Shown here piece after piece: positions 25,946 through 33,570 of a stretch of 64,000 nt of DNA; positions within the stretch are counted from its first letter, which is position 1; each line of letters begins with the position of its first letter. The notes beneath the pieces were generated by a model. That model made no database searches. It saw only the letters and a list, made by a program, of their open reading frames with translations, and had not been told where the DNA came from. Both the position numbers and the translations under genes were made by a program. The stretch comes from Ramlibacter sp. (GTDB taxonomy: Bacteria > Pseudomonadota > Gammaproteobacteria > Burkholderiales > Burkholderiaceae_C). The stretch is taken from assembly GCA_030695945.1 (NCBI GenBank), contig JAUYOG010000057.1, positions 1 through 64,000 on the forward strand, written 5' to 3'.

Positions 25946-26425
25946 GTGAACAGCAAGAACACGATTTGCCTTTGGTATGACGGCACCGCCCTGGAAGCCG
26001 CGCAGTTCTACGCGGCTACCTTTCCGGACAGCGCCGTGGGGACCGTCCTGCGTGCGCCCGGCGACTATCCCTCCGGCAGGCAAGGCGATGTCCTGACGGT
26101 CGAGTTCACCGTCATGGGCATTCCCTGCCTCGGCCTGAACGGCGGCCCGGAGTTCAAACACAACGAGGCCTTCTCGTTCCAGGTGGCCACCGACGACCAG
26201 GCCGAAACCGATCGCCTGTGGAACGCGATCGTGGGCAACGGCGGGCAGGAGAGCGCCTGCGGCTGGTGCAAGGACAAGTGGGGCCTGTCGTGGCAGATCA
26301 CGCCCCGGGCCCTCACGGAAGCGATCAACGATCCTGATCGGTCGGCCGCCAAGCGCGCCTTCGAAGCGATGATGGAGATGGGAAAGATCGACATCACCGC
26401 CATCGAGGCGGCACGAAAGGGCTAA
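25946..26425 (+). CDS. VOC-superfamily protein (PhnB/3-demethylubiquinone methyltransferase-like)
   Basis: A 159-residue protein of the PhnB-like VOC group. Family signs: CLWYDGTALEAAQFYAATFPDS at the N-terminus, given here in part, the EFTVMGIPCLGLNGGPEFKHNEAFSF strand pair and the CGWCKDKWGLSWQITP C-terminal motif. Often annotated as a 3-demethylubiquinone methyltransferase, although no methyltransferase motif exists. The GTG at 25946 has GGGAG 8 bases upstream. It leads a cluster with an AraC regulator and a second VOC gene, a common grouping. Confidence 0.85.
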   Translation: MNSKNTICLWYDGTALEAAQFYAATFPDSAVGTVLRAPGDYPSGRQGDVLTVEFTVMGIPCLGLNGGPEFKHNEAFSFQVATDDQAETDRLWNAIVGNGGQESACGWCKDKWGLSWQITPRALTEAINDPDRSAAKRAFEAMMEMGKIDITAIEAARKG

Positions 26426-26452
26426 GGGCCGTGGCAGGAGACTGAGAGCGGC

Positions 26453-26929
26453 ATGGGCCAGGCCCCCGAGTTGTTGCGCCGCTTGCTGCGGGCCAAGGAC
26501 CGGATGGACGCCGCTTCGCACGAGGCCTGGCCGGTGGAGCGGCTGGCGCAGGTGAGCAGCGTCTCCGCGGCCCATTTCGCGCGATCCTTCAAGCAGGCTT
26601 TCGGCGTTCCGCCGCACCGGTACCTTCTCACGCGGCGCATCGAGCGGGCCACGGCGCTCCTGCGCGACAGCGACCTGCCGATCATCGAGATCGCCCTGCA
26701 GACCGGGTGGGAGAGCCTGGGAACGTTCGGGCGCACCTTCCGCGACATCACCGGCGAGAGCCCGCGCGCCATCCGGGAGCGCGCACGGGCCGAGGCGCGT
26801 GAGCTCGACCGGGTACCCGCCTGCGTCCTCGGCGCCGCAGACCGGCCCGGCCTCACGACAGCAGTTTCGGAGAAGCGCCGCCGCATGGCGGGCGGTACAA
26901 ACGGGTCCCAACAAAAGGAGATCCCATGA
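26453..26929 (+). CDS. AraC-family transcriptional regulator, DNA-binding domain only
   Basis: A 158-residue protein consisting of the two helix-turn-helix AraC/XylS domain (about residues 10-115; LAQVSSVSAAHFARSFKQAFG and ALQTGWESLGTFGRTFRDITG, each shown in part of the motif) and a basic tail. No separate ligand domain. Its stop overlaps the next start as ATGA, so it probably controls the VOC genes it sits between. In this arrangement the partner VOC domain is coded separately. Confidence 0.85.
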   Translation: MGQAPELLRRLLRAKDRMDAASHEAWPVERLAQVSSVSAAHFARSFKQAFGVPPHRYLLTRRIERATALLRDSDLPIIEIALQTGWESLGTFGRTFRDITGESPRAIRERARAEARELDRVPACVLGAADRPGLTTAVSEKRRRMAGGTNGSQQKEIP

Positions 26930-27351
26930 GCCAAGGTGTGGAAGTGGTCGGTTTGTACGTGCGAGATCAGGACGAAGCGCTCGCGTTCTATATCGGCAAG
27001 CTCGGCTTTCGCGTCCACACGGACGTGCGCAACGGTGACTACCGCTGGCTGACGGTGCAGCATCCGGACCAGCCGATGTTCCAGCTCGGCCTGTTCACGC
27101 CCGGCCCGCCGGTGCTGGACGAGGCGACGGCGCAGGCGCTGCGCGCGATCGTGGCCAAGGGCGCGATGCCGCCGCTCGTGCTGGCCGTGGACGACTGCCG
27201 CGCCGCCTACAACCGGCTGCACGCGCTCGGCGTGGAATTCACGCAGGAGCCCATTGACCGCTACGGCAACGTGGACGCCGGCTTTCGCGACCCGTCGGGC
27301 AACGGCTGGAAGATAATCCAGGCGGGGCGCCGTCCGGGGGGCGCCCATTGA
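26926..27351 (+). CDS. Glyoxalase/bleomycin-resistance (VOC) family protein
   Basis: A 141-residue protein of the vicinal-oxygen-chelate fold, with the repeated beta-alpha-beta-beta-beta units: VVGLYVRDQDEALAFYIGKLGF at the start of unit one and PLVLAVDDCRAAYNRLHALGVEF at the start of unit two. The final RDPSGNGWKIIQ motif is typical. Translation is coupled to the AraC gene upstream. Substrate unknown; this subgroup often accompanies AraC regulators as a possible ligand-binding or small-molecule resistance partner. Confidence 0.85.
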   Translation: MSQGVEVVGLYVRDQDEALAFYIGKLGFRVHTDVRNGDYRWLTVQHPDQPMFQLGLFTPGPPVLDEATAQALRAIVAKGAMPPLVLAVDDCRAAYNRLHALGVEFTQEPIDRYGNVDAGFRDPSGNGWKIIQAGRRPGGAH

Positions 27352-27403
27352 AGCGGATGTCCGCTTCCGGCCAAGCGAAAACGGCGAGCTTTCGCCCGCC
27401 GTT
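27351..27403. terminator. Two hairpins between convergent genes
   Basis: AAGCGGA/TCCGCTT (27351-27366) forms a perfect 7-bp stem with a TG turn, right at the stop of the VOC gene. A second stem, AACGGCG (27380-27386) with CGCCGTT (27397-27403), follows. They separate two convergent genes and probably end transcription, but neither has a good T run. Confidence 0.45.
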
Positions 27404-27429
27404 CATTCCTGCATGTCGAACCTCGCGGC

Positions 27430-28122
27430 TCACATCCGGGGTTCGCCTCGCGCGTTCACGATCACCCGGTTGTTCGCCGGCGGCGCGGCCATCTGCACCG
27501 TGCGGGGTGAGCCGCGGAAGTTGTACGTCACTTCGTAGTGAGCAGGCGCGCCCTGCACGTTGGTGCAACGCTGCACGTCACGCGGCGCAGGCCCGACCTG
27601 GTAACCGAGGATGCCTGCGATGAGCGCGGCGCCCGGATCCGCCGGGGCCGGAGCCGCCTGGCGCTCCACCCAGCAACGCTGGCTCGGCGGGCCCATGATG
27701 GCGCGCACGGAAGTCACCGGCACCTCCGTCGTCCGCTCGTTGGCGCGGCGGCGGAACTGGTAGTCTTCGCCAGCCGCCGCTTGCGGCTCGTTGTCGTACC
27801 TGCGTTTTTCATTCGCCCGGCGGATCGAGGAGATGTTCGCTTCGAGCCCGGTGCCTCGCAGGTTGGGGTAATTGCCCCGGCGCAAGACGGCACAACGGCC
27901 TTCGAAGCGCGGCTGCTCGCAAACTTCCCAACGGCCGCGCTCCACCACGATCGAACTCGCCTTGTCGCCGAGCCCGCGACGGTCCAGGTTGCGCATATCC
28001 TTGTCGATCACCACGGAGCGGCCGCGATAACCTTCGCCTTCATACAGGACGATCTGGGCCATGGCTTGCGAGCCGAGGACCAGCGTGCACACGGCGATAG
28101 CCGTTTTGGTCAGCATTCTCAT
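27430..28122 (-). CDS. Secreted beta/gamma-crystallin-family protein
   Basis: A 230-residue exported protein with a signal peptide ending AMAQ (residue 23). Residues 24-105 contain two beta/gamma-crystallin Greek-key motifs (IVLYEGEGYRGRSVV and WEVCEQPRFEGRCAVL), which in bacteria often bind calcium. Beyond residue 135 a second part carries a short glycine-zipper-like helix GAALIAGILGYQVG and paired cysteines, as in rickettsial-17-kDa-like outer membrane modules. Role unknown; envelope stress or structure is plausible. The gene is monocistronic on the minus strand. Confidence 0.8.
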   Translation of the reverse strand: MRMLTKTAIAVCTLVLGSQAMAQIVLYEGEGYRGRSVVIDKDMRNLDRRGLGDKASSIVVERGRWEVCEQPRFEGRCAVLRRGNYPNLRGTGLEANISSIRRANEKRRYDNEPQAAAGEDYQFRRRANERTTEVPVTSVRAIMGPPSQRCWVERQAAPAPADPGAALIAGILGYQVGPAPRDVQRCTNVQGAPAHYEVTYNFRGSPRTVQMAAPPANNRVIVNARGEPRM

Positions 28123-28370
28123 TGTGTCTCCGAGTTGCGCCCGCCGATGGCGGACTCACTCCAGCATCGCCAAGGCGCAAGGCAAGGCATGTAGTCCCCT
28201 GCCGCTGAGCTATGTCGGTGATCATCCCTGAAATCCGCTTTCGGGCAGTGCCGCGGGCTGAAAAATTCAGCTTCTGCGAGACATGGGTAGTTAGACTGGG
28301 CGCGTATGCGCGCTCAACCGGCGCTACGCAGTCCACAAGCGTCACCACGGCGGATTCCAGGAGACCTCGC

Positions 28371-29837
28371 ATGAATCACCCAAGGCTTCTCGCCGTCATG
28401 TCGTTCGCCGTTCTTCTTGGCGCTTGCGGGGGCGGAGGAGGTGGCCCAACGGACAACTCGCCCCCGACCATCGCCAACACCGCGCCGGTCGCGAGCGCCG
28501 GTGCGGCCCAAAGCGTCACCATCGATGCCGTCGTGACGCTCGATGGCAGCAAGAGTTCGGATGTGGACGGCGATGCCCTGAGATATGCCTGGACGCTCAC
28601 TGCCAGGCCGGCCGGGAGCACCGTGGCCCTCGCCAACGCGACCTCTGCGAAGGCAACTTTCACCGCCGATGTGGCGGGCGTCTATACCGCCGCGCTGGTG
28701 GTCAACGATGGCAAGCCCAATGGCTCGAGTGCATCGACTGTCAGCATCACGGCAGTCGCGGTCAATGTGGTCGGCCCCGGGCAATTCATGAACGCGGTTC
28801 AGCTGAAGACGATCACCGCGGCCGAGGTCACGTCTGCGCTGGCGCTCGCCGGAGACGCGGCGTTTGTTGCCAGTCCACGCTACGCCGTGCAGGCGTACCG
28901 CCTGACCTACCTGACCGTGGATGGCGAGGGCCGGCAGATAGCGGCCTCCGGTCTGGTTGCCATACCGCAAAAGCCGGCCAACGCCCTCAGTCCGGTATTG
29001 AGCTACCAACACGCCACCATCAAGCGCCAGGCCGATGCACCCAGCAGCCTGGCGGATGTCGGAGCTCCGCCGGTGGTGCTGGCTTCCCTGGGCTACATCG
29101 TGCTGGCGGCGGATTACGTCGGTTACGGCGTATCGGCGGCGGCTCCTCACCCTTACTTGCTGTCGGCTCCCTCCGCGTCCGCGGTGATCGACTTCCTGAC
29201 CGCGGCAAAGTACTGGCGGCAAACGCAGCATGTGCCTGATAACAAGCAGCTCTTCCTGACAGGCTACTCGGAAGGCGGCTATGTGACGATGGCAGCCCAT
29301 CGAGCGCTTCAAGCGGGCACGTCGATGCATCGCAATGAGCTTGTCCGTGTCATTGCGGGCGCCGGCCCGTACAACGTCGGAGCGACCATGGACCAGCTGC
29401 TCGCGATCTTGCGCCGGGATTATTTTCCGCTGGGCCAGTTGCTGAACCCAGGGTTCCTGAAATACCTGAGCGATGCGGATCGGCAGAATGCGCGCGATCT
29501 GCTGATGTGGCTGTCGTTGGGAGCCGATGCCGAGGTCGTCTTCATGCCGACGGTCATCGACAACTATCTGGCGGACGATCGGGCAGCCATTGAAGCCTTC
29601 AGCGATGTGTTCGACTGGGCCCCGCAGATTCCGGTGGATATCTTTCACGGCCGTGACGACCTCACCGTGCCATATCTGAGCGCCAGCAGTACCTTGCAGG
29701 CCATGCGGGCCCGAGGCGCCGCCGATCTGGTCACGCTGACGGACTGCATCGCCGAGCCGGCCGGGCACTCGCAATGCGTGTTGCCGTACTGGCGGTTTGT
29801 GCTGGATCAGTTCGCCAAGGCCGCCAGGGATCTTTGA
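28371..29837 (+). CDS. Lipoprotein with PKD-like domain and secreted alpha/beta hydrolase
   Basis: A 488-residue lipoprotein: signal peptide with lipobox LLGAC (C18) and a glycine run. Residues about 35-125 form a PKD/cadherin-like domain (LDGSKSSDVDGDALRYAWTL). Residues about 140-488 are an alpha/beta hydrolase of the secreted lipase/prolyl peptidase-like type, with nucleophile motif GYSEGGY and a late HGRDDLTVPY aspartate and GHSQCVLP histidine completing the triad. AGGAG lies 7 bases before the ATG. It probably cleaves an ester or lipid outside the cytoplasm. Upstream 248 bases contain no gene. Confidence 0.85.
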   Translation: MNHPRLLAVMSFAVLLGACGGGGGGPTDNSPPTIANTAPVASAGAAQSVTIDAVVTLDGSKSSDVDGDALRYAWTLTARPAGSTVALANATSAKATFTADVAGVYTAALVVNDGKPNGSSASTVSITAVAVNVVGPGQFMNAVQLKTITAAEVTSALALAGDAAFVASPRYAVQAYRLTYLTVDGEGRQIAASGLVAIPQKPANALSPVLSYQHATIKRQADAPSSLADVGAPPVVLASLGYIVLAADYVGYGVSAAAPHPYLLSAPSASAVIDFLTAAKYWRQTQHVPDNKQLFLTGYSEGGYVTMAAHRALQAGTSMHRNELVRVIAGAGPYNVGATMDQLLAILRRDYFPLGQLLNPGFLKYLSDADRQNARDLLMWLSLGADAEVVFMPTVIDNYLADDRAAIEAFSDVFDWAPQIPVDIFHGRDDLTVPYLSASSTLQAMRARGAADLVTLTDCIAEPAGHSQCVLPYWRFVLDQFAKAARDL

Positions 29838-29982
29838 TTCACGCCTGGTCAACGGCTGGGCAGCCGACCCCAGCTCCGGGATCACTCCTGCCGAGCCGGC
29901 TGTGCCGCAATGTCACAAACAGATCGGCGCCGCGCGCCGGGCTGGCCTACAGTGGCGCTTTCAGCACCATGGAGAATGCCAA

Positions 29983-30369
29983 ATGCCGATTCGTACTGCA
30001 TCATTGACCAGGAAGATCTCAGCCAACGGGCAAGCGCTGCACCGCGCGATGATGAGCCGAAGGGAAGCTGGTGCAGCGGACAGCGCGCCGTCCGAAGCCG
30101 AGTCCGCCCTGATCGAGGAGCGCCGACAGCTCAAGGAAGCGCGGGGCAAGCGCAAGGAGGAGGCGCTGCAGCCCAGGCCGAGCGCGCTCGACCGGCTTGT
30201 GCGAACGCATCATCCCCAGGCCAAGGACAAGCCGAAAGCCCGGGAAGAAGCGCACGGCGCCCATGAAACCAAGAAGCCCAAGCCGCGCAGCACGCGCGCC
30301 CAGAAGCAGGCGGAGAAGGCGGCGGCGTTGGACGCCGCGCGCAGGTCGCCGAAGAAGCCGGCGAAGTGA
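29983..30369 (+). CDS. Small basic low-complexity protein
   Basis: A 128-residue, strongly basic protein rich in K, R, A and E with a predicted long helix (about residues 35-60) and a lysine/proline-rich tail (KKPKPRSTRAQKQAEKAAAL). No known family; nucleic-acid binding would fit the charge but is a guess. The ATG at 29983 has GGAG 8 bases upstream. The stop is 25 bases from the convergent rhodanese gene. Confidence 0.5.
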   Translation: MPIRTASLTRKISANGQALHRAMMSRREAGAADSAPSEAESALIEERRQLKEARGKRKEEALQPRPSALDRLVRTHHPQAKDKPKAREEAHGAHETKKPKPRSTRAQKQAEKAAALDAARRSPKKPAK

Positions 30370-30394
30370 CCCAGGCCTCAAGGCGGCAGCGGCC

Positions 30395-30814
30395 TCAACG
30401 GCCTGGCGCGACGAGCGGCCAGCCGCGGCGAACCCACTCCGACATGCCCCCTTGGACGTAGCGCACATGCGCGAATCCGCGTTGGCGCAACGCTCGCGCG
30501 GTGGCGCTGGAGCGGTTCTGGGTGTTGCAGATGAGGAGCACCGGCCGCCGTGGGTCGGTGGGGATTTCGGCCAAGCGGGCAGCCAGCTGCCGCATCGGCA
30601 GCAGTTGCGCGCCCCGGGCCACGCCGGAGGCGTGCTCGGCGGGCTCGCGGATGTCGATCAGCACCGCGCGCCCAGCCTCGTGTTCGGCCCGCGCCATCGC
30701 CAGGTCCACGAATTCCGGCTCGTCGGCCGCTGCCACGCGGGTTGCCACCAGCACGCCGCAAGCGAAGAGCACCCCCAGCGTGTAACGGCGATCGCAGTCG
30801 GTAAGGTTTTTCAT
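30395..30814 (-). CDS. Periplasmic rhodanese-domain protein
   Basis: A 139-residue exported single rhodanese domain. Residues 1-30 are a signal peptide ending VAAA. The domain has DIREPAEHASG, and the active-site loop CNTQNRSS carries the catalytic cysteine with the R-S-S end expected for a sulfur or arsenate-size pocket. Conserved GFAHVRYVQGGMSEW closes the fold. It probably transfers sulfane sulfur in the periplasm. It stands alone, next to a small basic protein gene in convergent orientation. Confidence 0.85.
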   Translation of the reverse strand: MKNLTDCDRRYTLGVLFACGVLVATRVAAADEPEFVDLAMARAEHEAGRAVLIDIREPAEHASGVARGAQLLPMRQLAARLAEIPTDPRRPVLLICNTQNRSSATARALRQRGFAHVRYVQGGMSEWVRRGWPLVAPGR

Positions 30815-30962
30815 CTCGGCATTTCGATAGTCTGGTGCGTTGGCGTCCCGCGTTCATTTTCCTACGGCGGGGGCGCCTGCCTCAACACATACCGGTGCCG
30901 GGCTGGGTGCCTGAGGAAAGCCGCTCGACAGGTGGCGGCGGCCGCGCCGCCACCGATCGAGT

Positions 30963-31178
30963 TTACAGCCAGCGCGTGTCCGGATTGCGCGTCTCGAAAT
31001 CCTTGATTTGTCGCTCGGCCTCGTCGCGCGCGACACCATGCCGCTCCTGGATCTTCCCCGCCAACTGGTCACGGCGGCCGCTGATCACATCGAGGTCGTC
31101 ATCAGTCAGTTTTCCCCACTGCTCCTTCACCTTGCCCTTGAATTGTTTCCAGTTGCCTTCCATACGGTCTTCGTTCAT
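30963..31178 (-). CDS. CsbD-family stress-response protein
   Basis: A 71-residue hydrophilic protein that covers the whole CsbD family domain: MNEDRMEGNWKQFKGKVKEQ at the N-terminus, WGKLTDDDLDVISG, and a helical RRDQLAGKIQERHG repeat. CsbD proteins belong to general stress regulons. In a chromosome with a stressosome module this is a plausible target, but no shared promoter element is visible. It lies upstream of the rhodanese gene on the same strand with a 148-base gap in which I see no further gene. Confidence 0.9.
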   Translation of the reverse strand: MNEDRMEGNWKQFKGKVKEQWGKLTDDDLDVISGRRDQLAGKIQERHGVARDEAERQIKDFETRNPDTRWL

Positions 31179-31250
31179 CTCATGGCTCCTTGTGCGCCGC
31201 GGGGTGCGGCTTCAATGGATGAAAGTAGATCGACGAATGCCGGCCTTCCG

Positions 31251-31940
31251 TCAGTGGTCACCTGCACGACCCGTAGGACGGTTCGCACGCCGGGCCCCCG
31301 TCGCCGACGCGCTTGCCATGAAGCAAAGCACCAGCCATGCGCAACCCTCGGCCGCTGCCGCGAGTACGTCGCTCAGGTGGTGCACGCCCAGGTAAACGCG
31401 GGACAAGGCTGTCAAGCAAACCATGCCGATGGCCATGACGACGGTCGCCGCTTTCCACGGCAAGGTCGGCCGGTGGGTGAAAACCAGCACGGTGAAGAAA
31501 CCCCACCACACCGTAGCGCCCGCGGTGTGACCGCTCGGGAAACTGTAGGTGTGCAGCGTGAGCAAGGGGTCGTCCCACACAGGCCGTGCGCGTTGAAACA
31601 GTTGCTTGACCAAAACGTTGAGCAGCAGGCCGCCCCCGACGCTCGATACGAGCAAGGGAACCCAGGCCACCTGACGCCGCCGGACCAACACCGCGGCTGC
31701 GGTCGCGGCCATCAGGACGATGCCGGCGTTGCTGTGCAGGTGGGTAAGGGCAAGCATCAGCTGCGTGAAGGCTGGCTGCAATCGCACCTGCAACCAGCTG
31801 CTGACCTCCGCGTCGGCCCGCGTGATGGGGCCCTGGTGCACGAGGTCGATCGCCAGTGTCGCGAACAGTCCGAGTGCCAAAGCCAGCAGCAGGACTCCCA
31901 GGGCGGCGCGCAACCGGGGCGGGGATGGTCGATAGCGCAT
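31251..31940 (-). CDS. PAP2-family membrane phosphatase
   Basis: A 229-residue membrane protein with six predicted helices and the three phosphatidic acid phosphatase motifs: KQLFQRARP, PSGHT and SRVYLGVHHLSD. Such enzymes dephosphorylate undecaprenyl pyrophosphate or phosphatidate at the outer face of the inner membrane. I use the ATG at 31940, which sits just before the first helix; a TTG 60 bases upstream would add a proline-rich N-terminus and is less likely. Divergent from the RNB-domain gene. Confidence 0.85.
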   Translation of the reverse strand: MRYRPSPPRLRAALGVLLLALALGLFATLAIDLVHQGPITRADAEVSSWLQVRLQPAFTQLMLALTHLHSNAGIVLMAATAAAVLVRRRQVAWVPLLVSSVGGGLLLNVLVKQLFQRARPVWDDPLLTLHTYSFPSGHTAGATVWWGFFTVLVFTHRPTLPWKAATVVMAIGMVCLTALSRVYLGVHHLSDVLAAAAEGCAWLVLCFMASASATGARRANRPTGRAGDH

Positions 31941-32052
31941 CAGTTGCCACCGGAGGTGCGGGGGGAGAGGGCCATGGGGGAAACGGGTTGCATCTCGCAA
32001 AGTCTATGGCTTTGCGCCCGCTTCCGGCGCCGTTGTCGAGATACAGTGTGCC

Positions 32053-33516
32053 GTGGCCACGTTCATGGATCTTTCCCGCCTGCGCCAACTCGCCGTCGAC
32101 GCCATGCGTTCGCGCGGCCTGCTGCCCGCCTTCGCGCCGGCCGCGCTGCAGGAGGCCGAGGCGGCGCGGCACACAGAACACGAACGTCCCGGCGACGTCC
32201 GCGACCTGCGCCACCTCGCCTGGTTCTCCATCGACAACGACGACACGCGCGATCTCGACCAGCTGAGCGTGGCCGAGCCCCTGGCCGGGGGTGCGTCCCG
32301 GCTGCTGGTTGCGGTGGCCGATGTGGACGGTAAGGTGCGTCCGGGTGGCGCGGTGGATGGCCACGCGAGCGTCAACACGACGTCCGTGTACACCGCCGCG
32401 GGGGTGTTCCCGATGCTGCCGGAAGTGCTGTCCACCGACCTCACCTCGCTGCATGAGGGGCAGGAACGCCTGGCGGTGATCGTGGAGATGGAGGTGCAGC
32501 CCGATGGCAGCGTCACGACTTCGCAGCTGTACCGCGCGGCGGTGCTCAACCGCGCCAAGCTGACCTATGAGCGGGTCTCGCAATGGCTGGGCGGGGACGC
32601 CGCATCACTGCCGCAACTGGCGCAGGTGCCGGGCCTGGAAGCGCAGCTCCGCCTGCATGACACACTGGCCGCGCAGTTGCGGCGATGGCGCCATGAGCGC
32701 GGTGCGCTCAACGTCACCACCGTCTCCGCGCGCCCGGTGTTCCAGGACGGCCAGCTGGTGGACCTGCGCGCGGACGAGAAGAACCGCGCCAAGGACCTGA
32801 TCGCCGACCTGATGATCGCGGCCAACGGCGCGACGGCACGCTTCCTCGCTCGCCAGGGCTTTCCGTCGCTGCGCCGCTTCCTGCAATCGCCCCGCCGCTG
32901 GGACCGCATCGAGGCGCTGGCGGCAGGCTGCGGCGTCACTTTGCCGACCGAGCCGGATGCGGTGGCGCTCGACCGCTTCCTGACCGGTCGCCGCCAGGCG
33001 GACCCGCAGGGGTTTGCCGACTTGTCGCTGCGCATCGTGAAGATGCTCGGCCCGGGCGAATACGTGGCGGCGGCGCCCGGTGCGACGAACCTCGGGCATT
33101 TCGGCCTGGCGGTGAGCGACTACGCGCATTCGACGGCGCCGAACCGGCGGTTCCCCGACCTCGTGACCCAACGCCTGCTCAAGGCGGCACTCGCCGGGGA
33201 GCCGCCGGCCTATGCTTTCGAAGCGCTGGTGGAGATCGCGCGCCACTGCACGCTGCAGGAGGACAACGCCAATCGTGTGGAGCGGCACGTCATGAAAGCC
33301 GCCGCGGGCTGGCTGATGCAGGGCCGCATCGGCGAGACCTTCGCCGCCATCGTCACGGGGGCCGCGCCCAAGGGGACGTTCGTTCGCACGGCTCGCCCGC
33401 TCCTGGAAGGCCGGCTCGTGCGCGGTTTCGAGGGCGCGGACGTCGGTGACGCCGTGCAGGTGCGGCTGCTCGCTGTCGACCCGGAGCAGGGATTCATCGA
33501 TTTCGAGCGCGAGTGA
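32053..33516 (+). CDS. RNase II/RNB-domain exoribonuclease-like protein
   Basis: A 487-residue protein dominated by an RNB catalytic domain. The magnesium-binding aspartates are in FSIDNDDTRDLDQL (about residues 58-71), and the conserved YAHSTAPNRRFPDL motif follows near residue 357. The N-terminal cold-shock domains are reduced to about 50 residues and the C-terminal S1 domain is short, so this is a compact variant compared with RNase II or R (640-800 residues). It should degrade RNA 3' to 5'. GTG at 32053 is the apparent start. Confidence 0.87.
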   Translation: MATFMDLSRLRQLAVDAMRSRGLLPAFAPAALQEAEAARHTEHERPGDVRDLRHLAWFSIDNDDTRDLDQLSVAEPLAGGASRLLVAVADVDGKVRPGGAVDGHASVNTTSVYTAAGVFPMLPEVLSTDLTSLHEGQERLAVIVEMEVQPDGSVTTSQLYRAAVLNRAKLTYERVSQWLGGDAASLPQLAQVPGLEAQLRLHDTLAAQLRRWRHERGALNVTTVSARPVFQDGQLVDLRADEKNRAKDLIADLMIAANGATARFLARQGFPSLRRFLQSPRRWDRIEALAAGCGVTLPTEPDAVALDRFLTGRRQADPQGFADLSLRIVKMLGPGEYVAAAPGATNLGHFGLAVSDYAHSTAPNRRFPDLVTQRLLKAALAGEPPAYAFEALVEIARHCTLQEDNANRVERHVMKAAAGWLMQGRIGETFAAIVTGAAPKGTFVRTARPLLEGRLVRGFEGADVGDAVQVRLLAVDPEQGFIDFERE

Positions 33517-33570
33517 ATCCCTGGGCAACGTCGCATCGCTGTCCGGCCGCAGTCCGGCGATACTCCGCGC

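Noticed and set aside
28140..28240. A stretch resembling the D-arm of a tRNA on the minus strand (ATAGCTCAGCGGCAG).
   Set aside because: No matching acceptor, anticodon or T arm follows at the right distances, and the D stem does not close with GAGC.
29911..29937. A TGTCACA box upstream of the small basic protein, possible third ECF41 promoter.
   Set aside because: After 16 bases the sequence is GCGC, not CGTC, so the second box is missing.
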